DNA of 64,000 nucleotides from Acidobacteriota bacterium (GCA_013289795.1 JABCZH010000003.1:124001-188000); one strand, 5' to 3'. Counted from the first letter of the stretch, positions 46,006-55,187 are shown. Made by a program: numbers and translations. Notes: generated by a model not told the origin, from the sequence alone.

Positions 46006-46839
46006 ATGAATATTTTCGACCTCAAGATCTCCATCACCCCACTGCTTTGCCTGATCGCTGCTTCCAGCGTTGCCCAGACCAATTCGCCCTCTACACCGCC
46101 CGCCGCAGCCAAGGCTCACGTACTGGTGCTAGGCACATTTCACATGGCCAACCCAGGACGGGACGTTCTGAACATGCAGGTGGATGACATGCTTGCGCCC
46201 AAGCGGCAGGGGGAAATCGAGCAATTCGTCGCTGCTCTCGAACAATTTCGTCCCACCAAAATCGCGGTGGAGGTTGAGCCTGCGAACAAGGAGTTCGCCC
46301 AGAGATATCAGGATTACTTGGCGGGAAAGTATTCCCTTAAAGCCGGCGAGGTTGACCAGATCGGCCTTCGTATGGCCAAGCGGCTGGGCCATAAGCAGGT
46401 GTATCCCATAAATATCATGGCCGATTTTCCGTTCGAGGCAATGCAAGCATTTGTGCAAAAACACCACCAGGAACAGATCCTGAATGACGACTTTGCTACA
46501 ACGCAAAAGGAACTGGACATCTGGTTGAAAATCCTGAAAGAAGGTACGGTCGGACAGACTCTGGTCGCCATCAATCGCGATGACGAGGTCCGGGACGGCC
46601 AGGCGGTCTACATGGACTTTGCGCGCTTTGCAGGCGATGGTGAATATCCCGGCCCTGATCTGCTGGCCGCGTGGTATGGCCGCAATGCACGCATCTTCGG
46701 GAATCTGCGCAACGTGATTGACTCGCCCAACGATCGCGTGCTGGTGATCTATGGATCAGGCCACGAATTCTGGCTGCAACAGAACGTTTTGCAATCGAAG
46801 GATCTGGTGCTGGAGCGCCTGGCGGACTACGTTCACTGA
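46006..46839 (+). CDS. Exported DUF5694/TraB-like protein
   Basis: 277 aa. Signal peptide (TPLLCLIAASSVAQ) and the motif pair VLVLGTFHMANPG and VIYGSGHEFWLQ, which place it in the DUF5694 group related to EreA/TraB (metal-dependent hydrolase-like folds). AGGAG precedes ATG 46006. Activity unknown. Confidence 0.8.
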   Translation: MNIFDLKISITPLLCLIAASSVAQTNSPSTPPAAAKAHVLVLGTFHMANPGRDVLNMQVDDMLAPKRQGEIEQFVAALEQFRPTKIAVEVEPANKEFAQRYQDYLAGKYSLKAGEVDQIGLRMAKRLGHKQVYPINIMADFPFEAMQAFVQKHHQEQILNDDFATTQKELDIWLKILKEGTVGQTLVAINRDDEVRDGQAVYMDFARFAGDGEYPGPDLLAAWYGRNARIFGNLRNVIDSPNDRVLVIYGSGHEFWLQQNVLQSKDLVLERLADYVH

Positions 46840-46843
46840 AGCG

Positions 46844-47701
46844 TCAATCCGCCGCGAACGAGTATTCCACGCGCGGCGTAACCAACTTCCGGAATGCTCC
46901 GGGGCTCATGCCGGTAATTCGGAGAAAAGCGCGGGTGAAATGACTCTGGTCTGCGAATCCGGTCACGAGACCGATTTCGGCCAGCGACCTCTGGGGCGCG
47001 AGCATCTGTTCGCAGGCTGCCCGAATTCGCAGGCGATGAACGTACTCGCCGATGCCCTCGCCTTCATATCTCCGGAAGACACGAGAAAGATGCACGGGAT
47101 GAACTCCCGCCTCCCGCGCGAGCTCTTCCAGAGTGAGCCGTTCGCAGTATTGGGTCTTCATCTTGTCCACAACGCGGCCTAGCCATTGCGGGGCGTCCCT
47201 GGAGGTTCCCCGAGGTATTCGCGCGACGGCGCCCACCAATTCGGCCAGCAGGCTTTCGAGGCGCAGATCCGGCTCTTCCTGCAGTCCGCGGGTTGCACGA
47301 AACAGCTTCATCGCCAGCCATAACAGCTCTCCGCCGCCGTACTCGTCGTGTGGAGTGTCGAGGCCTCCACTGCAGTCCTGTATTCGCTTTCGCCAGATGG
47401 GCCGAATCTCGATCTCGAAGAAGCGCACGCCGCGCGGTCCGATTTCATCCTGATGAGGAACCCCGGCGGGGCGGAACGCGATCGTGAAGGGGCCGAACTG
47501 CTTATGCTGGCGCCCGTAGCGCTCGCCGTAGTCGCCCTCCAGCAGGACGGCGAAAAACGGCAGCTCATGGGCGTGTTCGGGGAGCTTCCGGGGAGAGGAA
47601 TGCTGTAGATCGGTAAAGATGGCACCGCACTGTTCGCGCCGCTGTTGGACAGCACCGTAGAAACTCCCGCCCAGCATTACCGGCGCAATACTTTCAGCCA
47701 C
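46844..47701 (-). CDS. AraC-family transcriptional regulator
   Basis: 285 aa. N-terminal cupin-like sensor (PEHAHELPFFAVLLEGDYGE), then a C-terminal double HTH (LTLEELAREAGVHPVHLSRV and LVTGFADQSHFTRAF). It faces away from the cytochrome P460 gene, which it may regulate. Effector unknown. Confidence 0.88.
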   Translation of the reverse strand: MAESIAPVMLGGSFYGAVQQRREQCGAIFTDLQHSSPRKLPEHAHELPFFAVLLEGDYGERYGRQHKQFGPFTIAFRPAGVPHQDEIGPRGVRFFEIEIRPIWRKRIQDCSGGLDTPHDEYGGGELLWLAMKLFRATRGLQEEPDLRLESLLAELVGAVARIPRGTSRDAPQWLGRVVDKMKTQYCERLTLEELAREAGVHPVHLSRVFRRYEGEGIGEYVHRLRIRAACEQMLAPQRSLAEIGLVTGFADQSHFTRAFLRITGMSPGAFRKLVTPRVEYSFAAD

Positions 47702-47801
47702 GGGGCCCTCACTCAGAGGTTGTATTTCTTCAAGACAACCCCTCTACTCGAACTGTTAGACTTCACCATCGAAAATTCGTTACCCCAGCGAGGTGCGTTT
47801 C

Positions 47802-48428
47802 ATGCGTATTTTGACCCTGGTTTGCTTCTTTCTGTTGCAACAGTACAGTACCGCGCCGGCTACTGCTCCGGCTGCCGGCAAGGGTTCTGCGTCACAGACA
47901 CCCACCTATACGGCGGATGGCCGCCTGGTGTTCCCAGCGAAGTACCGCGAGTGGATTTACCTGAGCTCGGGCGTGGATATGAGCTATTCCCCCAACGCCA
48001 TGGCGATGGACCACTCCATGTTCGACAACGTCTTCGTCAATCCCGATGCCTACAAAGCTTTTCTAGACATCGGCACCTGGCCTGACAAGACGATGCTGGT
48101 GCTGGAAGTCCGCACCGCCGGAACCAACGGGTCCATCAACAAGAGTGGACACTTCCAAACCACGGGAACGATGGGTCATGAGGTCCACGTGAAGGACGAG
48201 GCCCGCTTCCCCGGCAAATGGGCCTTCTTCGGCTTCGACGATTCCGACACCGCCAAGATGGTTCCAACCACGGCCGCCTGCTATTCGTGCCATTCCCAGC
48301 ATGCCGCAGTGGATACGACCTTCGTGCAGTTCTATCCCACACTGATCGATCTGGCGAAGGCCAAGGGCACACTGAGCGCCAATTACTTGAAGGACGAAAC
48401 GGAGGCGGCCAAAGCGCCGAAAAAGTAG
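47802..48428 (+). CDS. Cytochrome P460-family protein
   Basis: 208 aa from ATG 47802; GAGG lies 8 nt upstream (a GTG at 47793 is also open). Signal peptide (LTLVCFFLLQQ). The heme-c motif CYSCH (C160, C163, H164) near the C-terminus is followed by the typical DTTFVQFYPTL. Known P460 enzymes oxidise hydroxylamine or have peroxidase-like roles; the substrate here is not evident. Divergent to the AraC gene. Confidence 0.85.
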   Translation: MRILTLVCFFLLQQYSTAPATAPAAGKGSASQTPTYTADGRLVFPAKYREWIYLSSGVDMSYSPNAMAMDHSMFDNVFVNPDAYKAFLDIGTWPDKTMLVLEVRTAGTNGSINKSGHFQTTGTMGHEVHVKDEARFPGKWAFFGFDDSDTAKMVPTTAACYSCHSQHAAVDTTFVQFYPTLIDLAKAKGTLSANYLKDETEAAKAPKK

Positions 48429-48474
48429 GAACAGGGATTTTGGCTCGCTTGGTTCCTGATGTAACTTGGACGCA

Positions 48475-48660
48475 ATGAAAGTCCGCGATATCATAAAGCT
48501 GTTGGAGCGGGATGGCTGGTACCTTGAGACTACGAAGGGCAGCCATCGGCAGTACAAGCATCCAGGCAAGCCCGGACGAGTAACGCTGCCAGGCCACCCG
48601 AATGACGATCTTCCGCCCGGCACGCTAAGCAGTGTGTTAAAACAAGCGGGGCTCAAATGA
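48475..48660 (+). CDS. hicA: HicA-family mRNA interferase toxin
   Basis: 61-aa HicA (double-stranded RNA-binding fold). KVRDIIKLLERDGWYLETTK, GSHRQYKHP (the catalytic His) and PPGTLSSVLKQAGL are diagnostic. ATG 48475 preferred to the TTG at 48466; TAACTT lies 7 nt upstream. It overlaps hicB by 4 nt. Confidence 0.92.
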   Translation: MKVRDIIKLLERDGWYLETTKGSHRQYKHPGKPGRVTLPGHPNDDLPPGTLSSVLKQAGLK

Positions 48661-48869
48661 CCCAGTATGTCGTCGTTTACGAGAAGTCGGAGACCGGTTG
48701 GAGCGCATATGTCCCCGATTTGCCAGGCGTCATTACAACCGGGCGGACCAAAGAAGAAACCCAACATCTCATCCGCGAAGCCATCGAGTTCCACCTAGAA
48801 GGACTCCGCGAGGACAATTTGCCGGTTCCAACGCCCACCGCTTCAGCGGAGGTCGTTTCGGTCGGGTAG
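48657..48869 (+). CDS. hicB: HicB-family antitoxin
   Basis: 70-aa HicB N-domain (VVVYEKSETGWSAYVPDLPG, TGRTKEETQHLIREAIEFHL). It lacks an obvious C-terminal DNA-binding HTH/RHH, so regulation of the operon may be weak. Coupled to hicA. Confidence 0.9.
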   Translation: MTQYVVVYEKSETGWSAYVPDLPGVITTGRTKEETQHLIREAIEFHLEGLREDNLPVPTPTASAEVVSVG

Positions 48870-48885
48870 CTTCTTCCCCAAGGCG

Positions 48886-48891
48886 TAAAAT
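48886..48891 (+). promoter_or_regulatory. -10-like hexamer 7 nt before the cysteine desulfurase
   Basis: TAAAAT ending 7 nt before ATG 48899. No Shine-Dalgarno site; the -35 is weak. Confidence 0.45.
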
Positions 48892-48898
48892 AGCCTTG

Positions 48899-50065
48899 AT
48901 GCGCCGCGTTTACCTCGACAACAACGCCACCACCCCGATCTTGCCGGAAGTGTTTGAGGCCATGCGGCCTTACTTTGCCGAGCGCTTCGGCAATGCCTCT
49001 TCCATCCACCATCATGGGCAGGAGACGCGCGCGGCCGTGGAGCGGTCGCGAGAATCGGTCGCGGCCTTACTCGGATGCCGGGCTTCGGAGATCGTGTTCA
49101 CCAGTGGCGGCACAGAGGGCGACAACCTGGCCATTCTTGGGTTGGTCCGCGAAGGCGATCACGTCATCAGTTCGACCATCGAACATCACGCCGTGCTGAA
49201 TTCGTGCAAGCATCTCGAAACCGCCGGATGCGAAGTCACCTATGTTCCTGTCGATGGCAACGGGTTGGTCGATCCTAATGACGTTCGCCGCGCGTTGCGC
49301 GCCAACACCAAGTTGATCTCGATCATGATGGCCAATAACGAGACCGGAGTATTGCAGCCAGTCGAAGAGATCGGCAAAGTTGCTGCCGAAGCAGACGTAT
49401 ATTTCCACACCGACGGTGTGCAGGCGGCGGGAAAGGTCCCAATCGACGTGCACCGCATTGCGTGCGACCTGCTCTCGATTTCCGGCCACAAGATGCATGC
49501 ACCTCAGGGTGTTGGATCTCTCTATGTGCGCAAGGGAACAATTCTACAGCCCATGCTTTACGGCGGAAGTCATGAGCGCTCGCGTCGCGCCGGCACGGAA
49601 AATGTTCCGGGAATCATCGGTTTGGGCAAGGCTGCGGAGATCGCGAAAGAGGCATTGGATCGCGGCGATCTAGCGCAGATGGCAGCCATGCGTGATTGTT
49701 TGCAGGAAGGGATCCTTGCCGAAGTGGAAACCATCGGCGTCAACGGAACAGGCGCGCCGCGTGTGCCCAATACCACCAACATTCATTTCGACTACATCGA
49801 AGGCGAAGCCCTGGTTATCGCGCTAGATCTCAAGGGGCTGGCCGTCTCCACCGGCGCAGCTTGCTCGTCTGGCGCGATTGAGCCTTCGCATGTGCTCACG
49901 GCGATGGGATTGCCTCCCGACCAAGCCCGCGCCAGCCTCCGCTTCAGCCTGGGTAAACAAAACACGCCAGAGGACGTGGAATTCGCTCTCAGCCTGATTC
50001 CGTCGACCGTGGCCCGCCTGCGCGAGCTCTCGCCGGTTTACAATAAGGCAGCACTTAGCACTTAG
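48899..50065 (+). CDS. Cysteine desulfurase (IscS/NifS-type)
   Basis: 388-aa PLP enzyme removing sulfur from cysteine. YLDNNATTP start, cofactor lysine in SGHKMHAPQG, and active-site Cys in STGAACSSG. The longer open frame upstream overlaps hicB. Downstream mnmA uses such sulfur for tRNA, so the two form a thiolation pair. The last residues A-L-S-T and the stop (TAG 50063-50065) are encoded by palindrome copy C. Confidence 0.93.
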   Translation: MRRVYLDNNATTPILPEVFEAMRPYFAERFGNASSIHHHGQETRAAVERSRESVAALLGCRASEIVFTSGGTEGDNLAILGLVREGDHVISSTIEHHAVLNSCKHLETAGCEVTYVPVDGNGLVDPNDVRRALRANTKLISIMMANNETGVLQPVEEIGKVAAEADVYFHTDGVQAAGKVPIDVHRIACDLLSISGHKMHAPQGVGSLYVRKGTILQPMLYGGSHERSRRAGTENVPGIIGLGKAAEIAKEALDRGDLAQMAAMRDCLQEGILAEVETIGVNGTGAPRVPNTTNIHFDYIEGEALVIALDLKGLAVSTGAACSSGAIEPSHVLTAMGLPPDQARASLRFSLGKQNTPEDVEFALSLIPSTVARLRELSPVYNKAALST

Positions 50066-50171
50066 CATTTGGCCCCTTGAGGCCGTGCTAGATTGCCATC
50101 GATCTGAAGCGAAGTTCGTGAGGCTTGCCATCGACGTCCTCGCTAAATGCTAAGTGCCAATTGCTAAATGC
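50050..50171. repeat. Junction palindrome, copy C (desulfurase/mnmA)
   Basis: Imperfect palindrome with several copies of the word AGCACTTAGCATTT or its complement. 50058-50070 and 50145-50157 pair perfectly over 13 bp. It contains the stop of the cysteine desulfurase (50063-50065) and the ATG of mnmA (50168-50170, in GCTAAATGC). Same family as 4060-4155 and 5764-5852. Confidence 0.85.
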
Positions 50172-51280
50172 CGGTTTCTCGAACCATCGCCGTCGCCATG
50201 TCCGGTGGAGTCGACTCTTCCACCGTAGCGGCCATGCTGCGCGCTGAGGGGCATGCGGTCATCGGCTTGACCATGCAACTATGGAACCAGCGGCGGCTGT
50301 CCGGGCGTCCGGGAATGCCGGAGGCCGTCCGGGGACGTTGCTGTTCGCTCGACGACGTTTACGATGCCCGCCGGGTCGCGGAAGCGCTTGGAATTCCGTA
50401 TTACGTTGTGAATCACGAGGAGCGGTTCGAGCGTGATGTGGTGCGGCCTTTCGTGGAGGAGTATCTTTCGGGACGCACGCCGATCCCCTGCAGCCTCTGC
50501 AACAATCACTTGAAGTTTGATCAGCTGTTGATTGTCGCGCAGCAGATTGGAGCGGATGCTCTCGCCACTGGCCACTACGCCCGCCTGGAATACGATGAGG
50601 GCCGCGGGCGCTGGCTGCTAAAGCGGGCCACCGACACTTCCAAGGATCAGACCTACTTCCTGTTCGGCTTGAGCCAGGAGCAGCTTAGCCGGACCATTTT
50701 TCCGCTGGGAGGAATGACCAAACCGGCGGTGCGGGAGTTGGCGCGAGATCATGGTCTGGCTCTGGCGGAAAAGCCCGATTCGCAAGAGATCTGTTTCGTC
50801 CCTGGAGGCGACTATAAGAAGTTTCTCGACGCTTATCTGGCGGATCAGGGTGAAGCTCTTCCGGACACCTCCGGCGAACTGGTGACTGCGGGTGGGGAAG
50901 TGGTGGGTGAGCACAGTGGCATCCATAATTTCACCGTGGGCCAGCGTAAGGGCTTGGGGGTGGCGACAGGTTCGCCGCTCTACGTGATTCAAATCAATGG
51001 GGACAAGCGCCAGGTGGTAGTTGGCGGCCAGGAGCAACTCTATTCGCGCACGCTGCGTACCCACCGGGTGAATTTTATTTCCATCGGTGACCTGCACGAG
51101 CCTAGGCGCGTCGCGGTGAAGATTCGCCATCGCCACGAAGCTGCGCCGGCCACCATTGAGAAGTCAGGCGCAGACGAAGTACTGGTAACCTTCGACGATC
51201 CGCAACGCGCGATTACTCCCGGCCAGGCGGCAGTGTTCTATGACGGAGAGATCGTGGTGGGTGGCGGCTGGATCATTTAA
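50168..51280 (+). CDS. mnmA: tRNA-specific 2-thiouridylase MnmA
   Basis: 370-aa ATP-pyrophosphatase that thiolates U34 of Lys/Glu/Gln tRNAs. AMSGGVDSSTVA is the P-loop; catalytic cysteines are C108 (IPCSLCNNHLKF) and C209 (EICFVPGG). The ATG lies inside the palindrome. Likely fed by the desulfurase upstream. A clear hairpin follows the stop. Confidence 0.95.
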   Translation: MPVSRTIAVAMSGGVDSSTVAAMLRAEGHAVIGLTMQLWNQRRLSGRPGMPEAVRGRCCSLDDVYDARRVAEALGIPYYVVNHEERFERDVVRPFVEEYLSGRTPIPCSLCNNHLKFDQLLIVAQQIGADALATGHYARLEYDEGRGRWLLKRATDTSKDQTYFLFGLSQEQLSRTIFPLGGMTKPAVRELARDHGLALAEKPDSQEICFVPGGDYKKFLDAYLADQGEALPDTSGELVTAGGEVVGEHSGIHNFTVGQRKGLGVATGSPLYVIQINGDKRQVVVGGQEQLYSRTLRTHRVNFISIGDLHEPRRVAVKIRHRHEAAPATIEKSGADEVLVTFDDPQRAITPGQAAVFYDGEIVVGGGWII

Positions 51281-51292
51281 CACAAACACAAA

Positions 51293-51314
51293 CGGCAGCG
51301 CTTTAGCGCTGCCG
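51293..51314 (+). terminator. Hairpin after mnmA
   Basis: Perfect 9-bp stem CGGCAGCGC / GCGCTGCCG around TTTA, 12 nt after the mnmA stop. No strong U-run on the plus side, so a weak or bidirectional terminator between convergent genes. Confidence 0.55.
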
Positions 51315-51333
51315 TCCTTCACAATCTCTGTAT

Positions 51334-51831
51334 CTAGATAAACATCTCGTCTTGCACGGTACCATCTCGCGACCTTCGCCTTCCCGAGAAGAAGAACTCT
51401 AATCCAGCTGTCAGGCCCTGAAGCAGGCCCGAAACCTGTCGCACCGGGGATACCACAGTCTTATTGACCAGGTCGCCCGTCTCTTCCACTCGATCCAGAG
51501 CCCTGCTCACCAGTTCGTCGGCACGAATCACTTGCAGGCGGGCACGATCAAGTAAATCACTCATGGTCGCGTCGAGGCGCTCCATCTGGTGGCGCGCCAT
51601 TGCGCTCGAATCATTGAAATTGTTGACGATGCTTTCTACCTTCGGGCGCAGATCCGCAAGCATTGACTGCGCCATTTCCACCGTCGGCAAAACCTTGGTT
51701 CGCACTTCGCTGGCCAGGGCCTCGGTGCGTGCGGTGGTCTGGCGGACGGCCAGATACATGGCCACAAGAATTCCGGCTTGAATCACTACCGCCGCCGAAG
51801 TCACGGCAATGAAGATAGTCAAGGTATCCAT
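51334..51831 (-). CDS. Membrane-anchored DUF948-like protein
   Basis: 165 aa. One N-terminal helix (IFIAVTSAAVVIQAGILVAMYL) and a long coiled-coil region. It resembles DUF948 general-stress/cell-envelope proteins, often next to YtxH proteins, as here. GGAGG precedes ATG 51831. Likely co-transcribed after the YtxH gene. Confidence 0.68.
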   Translation of the reverse strand: MDTLTIFIAVTSAAVVIQAGILVAMYLAVRQTTARTEALASEVRTKVLPTVEMAQSMLADLRPKVESIVNNFNDSSAMARHQMERLDATMSDLLDRARLQVIRADELVSRALDRVEETGDLVNKTVVSPVRQVSGLLQGLTAGLEFFFSGRRRSRDGTVQDEMFI

Positions 51832-51877
51832 AAGTTCCTCCGCTGCAGGCGACGGTGCTCACACTGCGGAGAAGCGC

Positions 51878-52189
51878 CTACTGGTTCGGAACGTCTCCGC
51901 TTTCCGGATGCGCCGTCTCCTGATAGGCCTGCCGGCCGGCCTCATAGGCAGAGCGGAATTGCTCCTTCTGCTGATTCAACACTTCGCGGCCGCGCTCGGC
52001 CCAGCCCGCAGCTTGTTCACGGGCCTGGCGGCTCCGGTCGCGTACAAAATCGCGGCCTTCTTCTGCTTTGGACCGCAAAGCTTCACGGGTTTCGTTGCCC
52101 GCGCGCGGGGCATACAAAATTCCCGCAATCGCGCCGAACCCCAACCCTGCCAGAAACCAAAGAAAACTATTGCTATCGCTGTCTGCCAT
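51878..52189 (-). CDS. YtxH-domain protein
   Basis: 103 aa from ATG 52189; GGAGG lies 5 nt upstream. One membrane helix (FLWFLAGLGFGAIAGILYAP, with the YtxH-typical GxxxGxLYAP) and an amphipathic, charged C-terminal helix. Envelope/stress-associated family; the mechanism is unknown. Confidence 0.82.
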   Translation of the reverse strand: MADSDSNSFLWFLAGLGFGAIAGILYAPRAGNETREALRSKAEEGRDFVRDRSRQAREQAAGWAERGREVLNQQKEQFRSAYEAGRQAYQETAHPESGDVPNQ

Positions 52190-52365
52190 AACTACCTCCA
52201 ACTCTCTCAACCTGTTCGGATGGTAGCACCCAGCATGGGGAATTACAATTCATTGCCGGTCAAGCTTGACGCGCACAAGATTGTATCTTCAACCAGACAA
52301 TTTGCGGCTGACGACTTGCGGCAATGCCTCCGGCGAGAGACAATGTCAGCCCATCAGGAGGTCAC

Positions 52366-52794
52366 GTGGCGAAGTACCGCCAGCACGGATACCAGGACTC
52401 AGGTGAAAAGCGGGAAAAGCAGCCATCTTCGGAACGTGGAGAGCGGCCTGCTAAGAAAGACACCTTTGGTCCGCGTCCGGTACAGATGCCGGGCACCCAC
52501 GCGGTTTCCCGCTGCGCCCAGTGCGGCACTCTACTGCCCACTGGAATTGAGTCTGCCGGCCAGTGCCCCAAGTGCGGGACGGCAATTCACTCTTGCCGCC
52601 AATGCACATATTTTGACACCTCCAGCCGGTTCGAATGCAGCCAAGCCATTGCGGAGAGGATTCCGCGCAAGGACGAACGCAACGATTGTACGTTCTACTC
52701 CATGCGGGTAAGGGTCGAGAAAGAAACATCCACCCCCAAGGCGGCCCGCCCCCAGGATGCCCGCCAAGCCTTCGAGAATCTTTTCAAGAAGTAG
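52366..52794 (+). CDS. Zinc-ribbon protein of unknown function
   Basis: 142 aa. AGGAGG at 52356-52361 sits 4 nt before GTG 52366, which decides the start over the ATG at 52324. A basic, disordered N-terminus, then two CxxC pairs (RCAQCG and QCPKCG), a third (SCRQC) and two more cysteines (FECSQ, DCTF). Possibly a four- to six-cysteine metal site. Function not known. Confidence 0.72.
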   Translation: MAKYRQHGYQDSGEKREKQPSSERGERPAKKDTFGPRPVQMPGTHAVSRCAQCGTLLPTGIESAGQCPKCGTAIHSCRQCTYFDTSSRFECSQAIAERIPRKDERNDCTFYSMRVRVEKETSTPKAARPQDARQAFENLFKK

Positions 52795-52802
52795 CAAGTT
52801 CT

Positions 52803-53531
52803 TCACGGTTTCTGCGTGGGCCGCAGGAGTACCTCGCTAATGAACGATTGTGGCGCTTGGGTCACGAGCATGGCCACCGCGTGTGCGACATCGTCCGGCT
52901 GCAGCATCTTCGCCGGGTCCTTGCCCGCGTGCGGACTCAATTCCGTGTTCACTGATCCGGGACAAACCACCGAAACCCGGATGTTGTGCGCCCGCAGCTC
53001 TTCTGCCACCGAATAACTCAAGCCATTGAGTCCCCATTTCGAGGCAGCATAGGCAGCGCCGTTGGGCAAAGCGTTCTTTCCCGCCAGGGATGAAATGTTC
53101 ACAATGTGTCCGGCCCCCGCCTTAATCATCATCGGCGCAAAGGCACGGATGCAGTAGAAAACTCCCCGCAGGTTCGTGTTCAGCACTTGGTCCCACGCTT
53201 CCGGGGGCATCCGGTGCAAGGGGCCGCCAAATCCTCCGATGCCGGCGTTGTTCACCAGAATGTCCACTCTTCCAAACTTATGGCTAATGTTTGCCGTCAG
53301 CACGTCAATCGACTGCTGGTTAATTACGTCGCACTCCAAGGCCTCAGCCTGTCCGCCCGCTGTGGTTATGGCGGCCGCCGTCGAGTCCAGTGGGGCGCGG
53401 CCGCGCCCGCAAAGCACGGCCACGGCCCCCAACCCGGCCAGCTTTCGGCCGACGGCGGCACCGATCCCTCGTCCTCCGCCTGTAATCACTGCAACTTGGC
53501 CTGTCAGGCCCGATCCTGCGTGGTCGGTCAT
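52803..53531 (-). CDS. SDR-family oxidoreductase
   Basis: 242-aa classical short-chain dehydrogenase. Cofactor motif TGGGRGIG, NNAG, active-site Ser in ISSLAGKN, and YxxxK in AAYAASKWGL. ATG 53531 is used; the open frame up to 53591 carries a Trp-rich extension unlike the family. Probably acts on 3-oxo substrates; not determined. Confidence 0.87.
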   Translation of the reverse strand: MTDHAGSGLTGQVAVITGGGRGIGAAVGRKLAGLGAVAVLCGRGRAPLDSTAAAITTAGGQAEALECDVINQQSIDVLTANISHKFGRVDILVNNAGIGGFGGPLHRMPPEAWDQVLNTNLRGVFYCIRAFAPMMIKAGAGHIVNISSLAGKNALPNGAAYAASKWGLNGLSYSVAEELRAHNIRVSVVCPGSVNTELSPHAGKDPAKMLQPDDVAHAVAMLVTQAPQSFISEVLLRPTQKP

Positions 53532-53627
53532 AGAACCTTTCACCTCTTTTGTACCGCCATCGAACCACCAGAGTGGCTTCCATCGCATCATAACAACGCA
53601 GGGCTGTGCTTTGGGGGGTGCGTCAGC

Positions 53628-53656
53628 TTGCCATAGTCGGTTTACATACTTATAAT
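53628..53656 (+). promoter_or_regulatory. Strong sigma-70-like promoter with long leader
   Basis: TTGCCA (53628-53633), a 17-nt spacer, TATAAT (53651-53656). The predicted start near 53663 leaves a leader of about 170 nt before the gene at 53837. The leader can form a small hairpin (GCTGG/CCAGC); no known regulatory RNA was recognised. Confidence 0.6.
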
Positions 53657-53836
53657 CCGGCTCACCGGAATATTTTCCTGCGGGTGCTGCGACCAGGCCT
53701 TAGGTCTTCCGGGTGTGGGCTGGGTGGCGCAACCAGCGATCTGAACGAACCTGGGCGAGCCGTGCTTGGATAGCCTGGGCAAGATGCCGTCGCATTTTCA
53801 AGTAGCATTTCCCCAAATCCTAAGGAGCCATTTCAC

Positions 53837-55126
53837 ATGAAGACGAGTCTAGTGGCGATTGTGCTAATGTTTGCTGGGTTAGCCTCGGGTCAGCAGACCA
53901 CCACGCAACCGCCAGCCCAACCGGCGGCCTCACCCCAAGCCGCGCCGCAAGCCCAGCCGCAAAAGAAGGAAATCAAAGATCCGGCCGAGTACAACGCATA
54001 CGTGGGAGCGGTTCAGCAGCAGGACGCGGCCGCCAGAGTCAGCGGCCTGGAGGCCTTCCTGGCACAGTATCCCAATAGCGTGATGAAAGAGGACGCACTG
54101 GAAGCCCTAATGGTGGCCTACCAACAGTCTGGAAGTCCCAAGGTGATGGATACCGCCAATCGGCTCCTGGCTGCCAATCCCAATAATGTCCGCGCCCTGG
54201 TTCTGCTGGCCTATAACGAACGCGCTGCACAAAAATGGGCCGACGCCAAGGGCCACGCTGAGCGCGGCCTCCAGGCCCTGCCCAACATGCCCAAGCCCGA
54301 TGGCGTCTCCGACGCGGACTTTGCCAAGCAAAAAGACCAGTTTGCGGTTGCCTTGGAGACCTTTGCTGGATTTTCTGCCTTGCAAATGAAAGACAACGCG
54401 ACCGCCGAGAAGGATCTAAGGGCGGCCGTAGAAGCCGATCCCAGCAACGTCGACAACGTCTATCCCTTGGCACTGGCGTACCTGACGGCCACGCCTGAAG
54501 ACGACGTGAACGGACTATTCTTCATCGCTCGCGCCGCCAATTTGGCCAAGGACCAGGCATTTAAGACCCAAACCACAAAATTCGGACGTAGCAAGTATGT
54601 GAAGTACCACGGTTCTGACGAGGGCTGGAACGATCTGCTGACGCTGACCGCAACCACGCCGTTGCCACCGGCAGGTTTCACAGTGAAGCAATACGTGCCC
54701 CCGACCCCGGCTGAACAGGCGCATGACCTGGTCAAAGATAAGACGCCGGCTGACCTCAAGAAGCTGAGCTTTGCCGAATGGGAACTGGTACTCTCCGCCG
54801 GCTCACCCGAGGATGCCGACAAAGTGTGGAGCGTTATCAAGGGAGTGGCCTTGCAAATGGAAGCTACGGTGCTGAAGCCTGGCGCCACCGAATTGCAAAT
54901 TGCTGCCAGCCAGGACGACATCGACGCCAAGCGGGCCGATATCATACTTACCATGACCGGGACCATTCCTCCCAAGCTAATGCCAGCGGAGGGATCGACG
55001 CTCGACTTCGAAGGAACGCCGGTGTCCTACACCGCCAGCCCCTTTGTCATGACCATGGAAAAAGGCGCTCTGTTGACCAAGGCAGCGCCCAAGAAGCCGC
55101 CCGTTCACCACAAACCGACACACTGA
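53837..55126 (+). CDS. Exported TPR-like protein of unknown function
   Basis: 429 aa. Signal peptide (SLVAIVLMFAGLASGQQ), a 25-residue Pro/Ala/Gln linker, TPR-like repeats (residues about 45-220), then a conserved-looking C-terminal domain (EGSTLDFEGTPVSYTASPFV near the end) and a basic tail. AAGGAG precedes ATG 53837. From memory, similar proteins occur in Acidobacteriota without assigned function. A strong promoter and terminator suggest a well-expressed single gene. Confidence 0.75.
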   Translation: MKTSLVAIVLMFAGLASGQQTTTQPPAQPAASPQAAPQAQPQKKEIKDPAEYNAYVGAVQQQDAAARVSGLEAFLAQYPNSVMKEDALEALMVAYQQSGSPKVMDTANRLLAANPNNVRALVLLAYNERAAQKWADAKGHAERGLQALPNMPKPDGVSDADFAKQKDQFAVALETFAGFSALQMKDNATAEKDLRAAVEADPSNVDNVYPLALAYLTATPEDDVNGLFFIARAANLAKDQAFKTQTTKFGRSKYVKYHGSDEGWNDLLTLTATTPLPPAGFTVKQYVPPTPAEQAHDLVKDKTPADLKKLSFAEWELVLSAGSPEDADKVWSVIKGVALQMEATVLKPGATELQIAASQDDIDAKRADIILTMTGTIPPKLMPAEGSTLDFEGTPVSYTASPFVMTMEKGALLTKAAPKKPPVHHKPTH

Positions 55127-55135
55127 TCGGTCGAT

Positions 55136-55170
55136 AAAACAAGGGCAGCGTTCGACGCTGCCCTTGTTTT
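55136..55170. terminator. Bidirectional Rho-independent terminator
   Basis: 15-bp perfect stem (55136-55150 with 55156-55170; core AAGGGCAGCG/CGCTGCCCTT) around a 5-nt loop. U-rich on the right, with A-rich sequence on the left that serves the opposite strand. It lies between convergent genes ending at 55126 and 55188. Confidence 0.88.
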
Positions 55171-55187
55171 TTGTCTGGAGAAAGGGG

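Noticed and set aside
51809-52711. 300-codon plus-strand frame over the DUF948/YtxH region
   Set aside because: Covers two recognisable minus-strand genes and the zinc-ribbon gene; low-complexity translation with no family features.
53657-53800. Possible SRP RNA or 6S RNA in the long leader
   Set aside because: The conserved SRP tetraloop region and the 6S bubble could not be found; only GC-rich hairpin potential.
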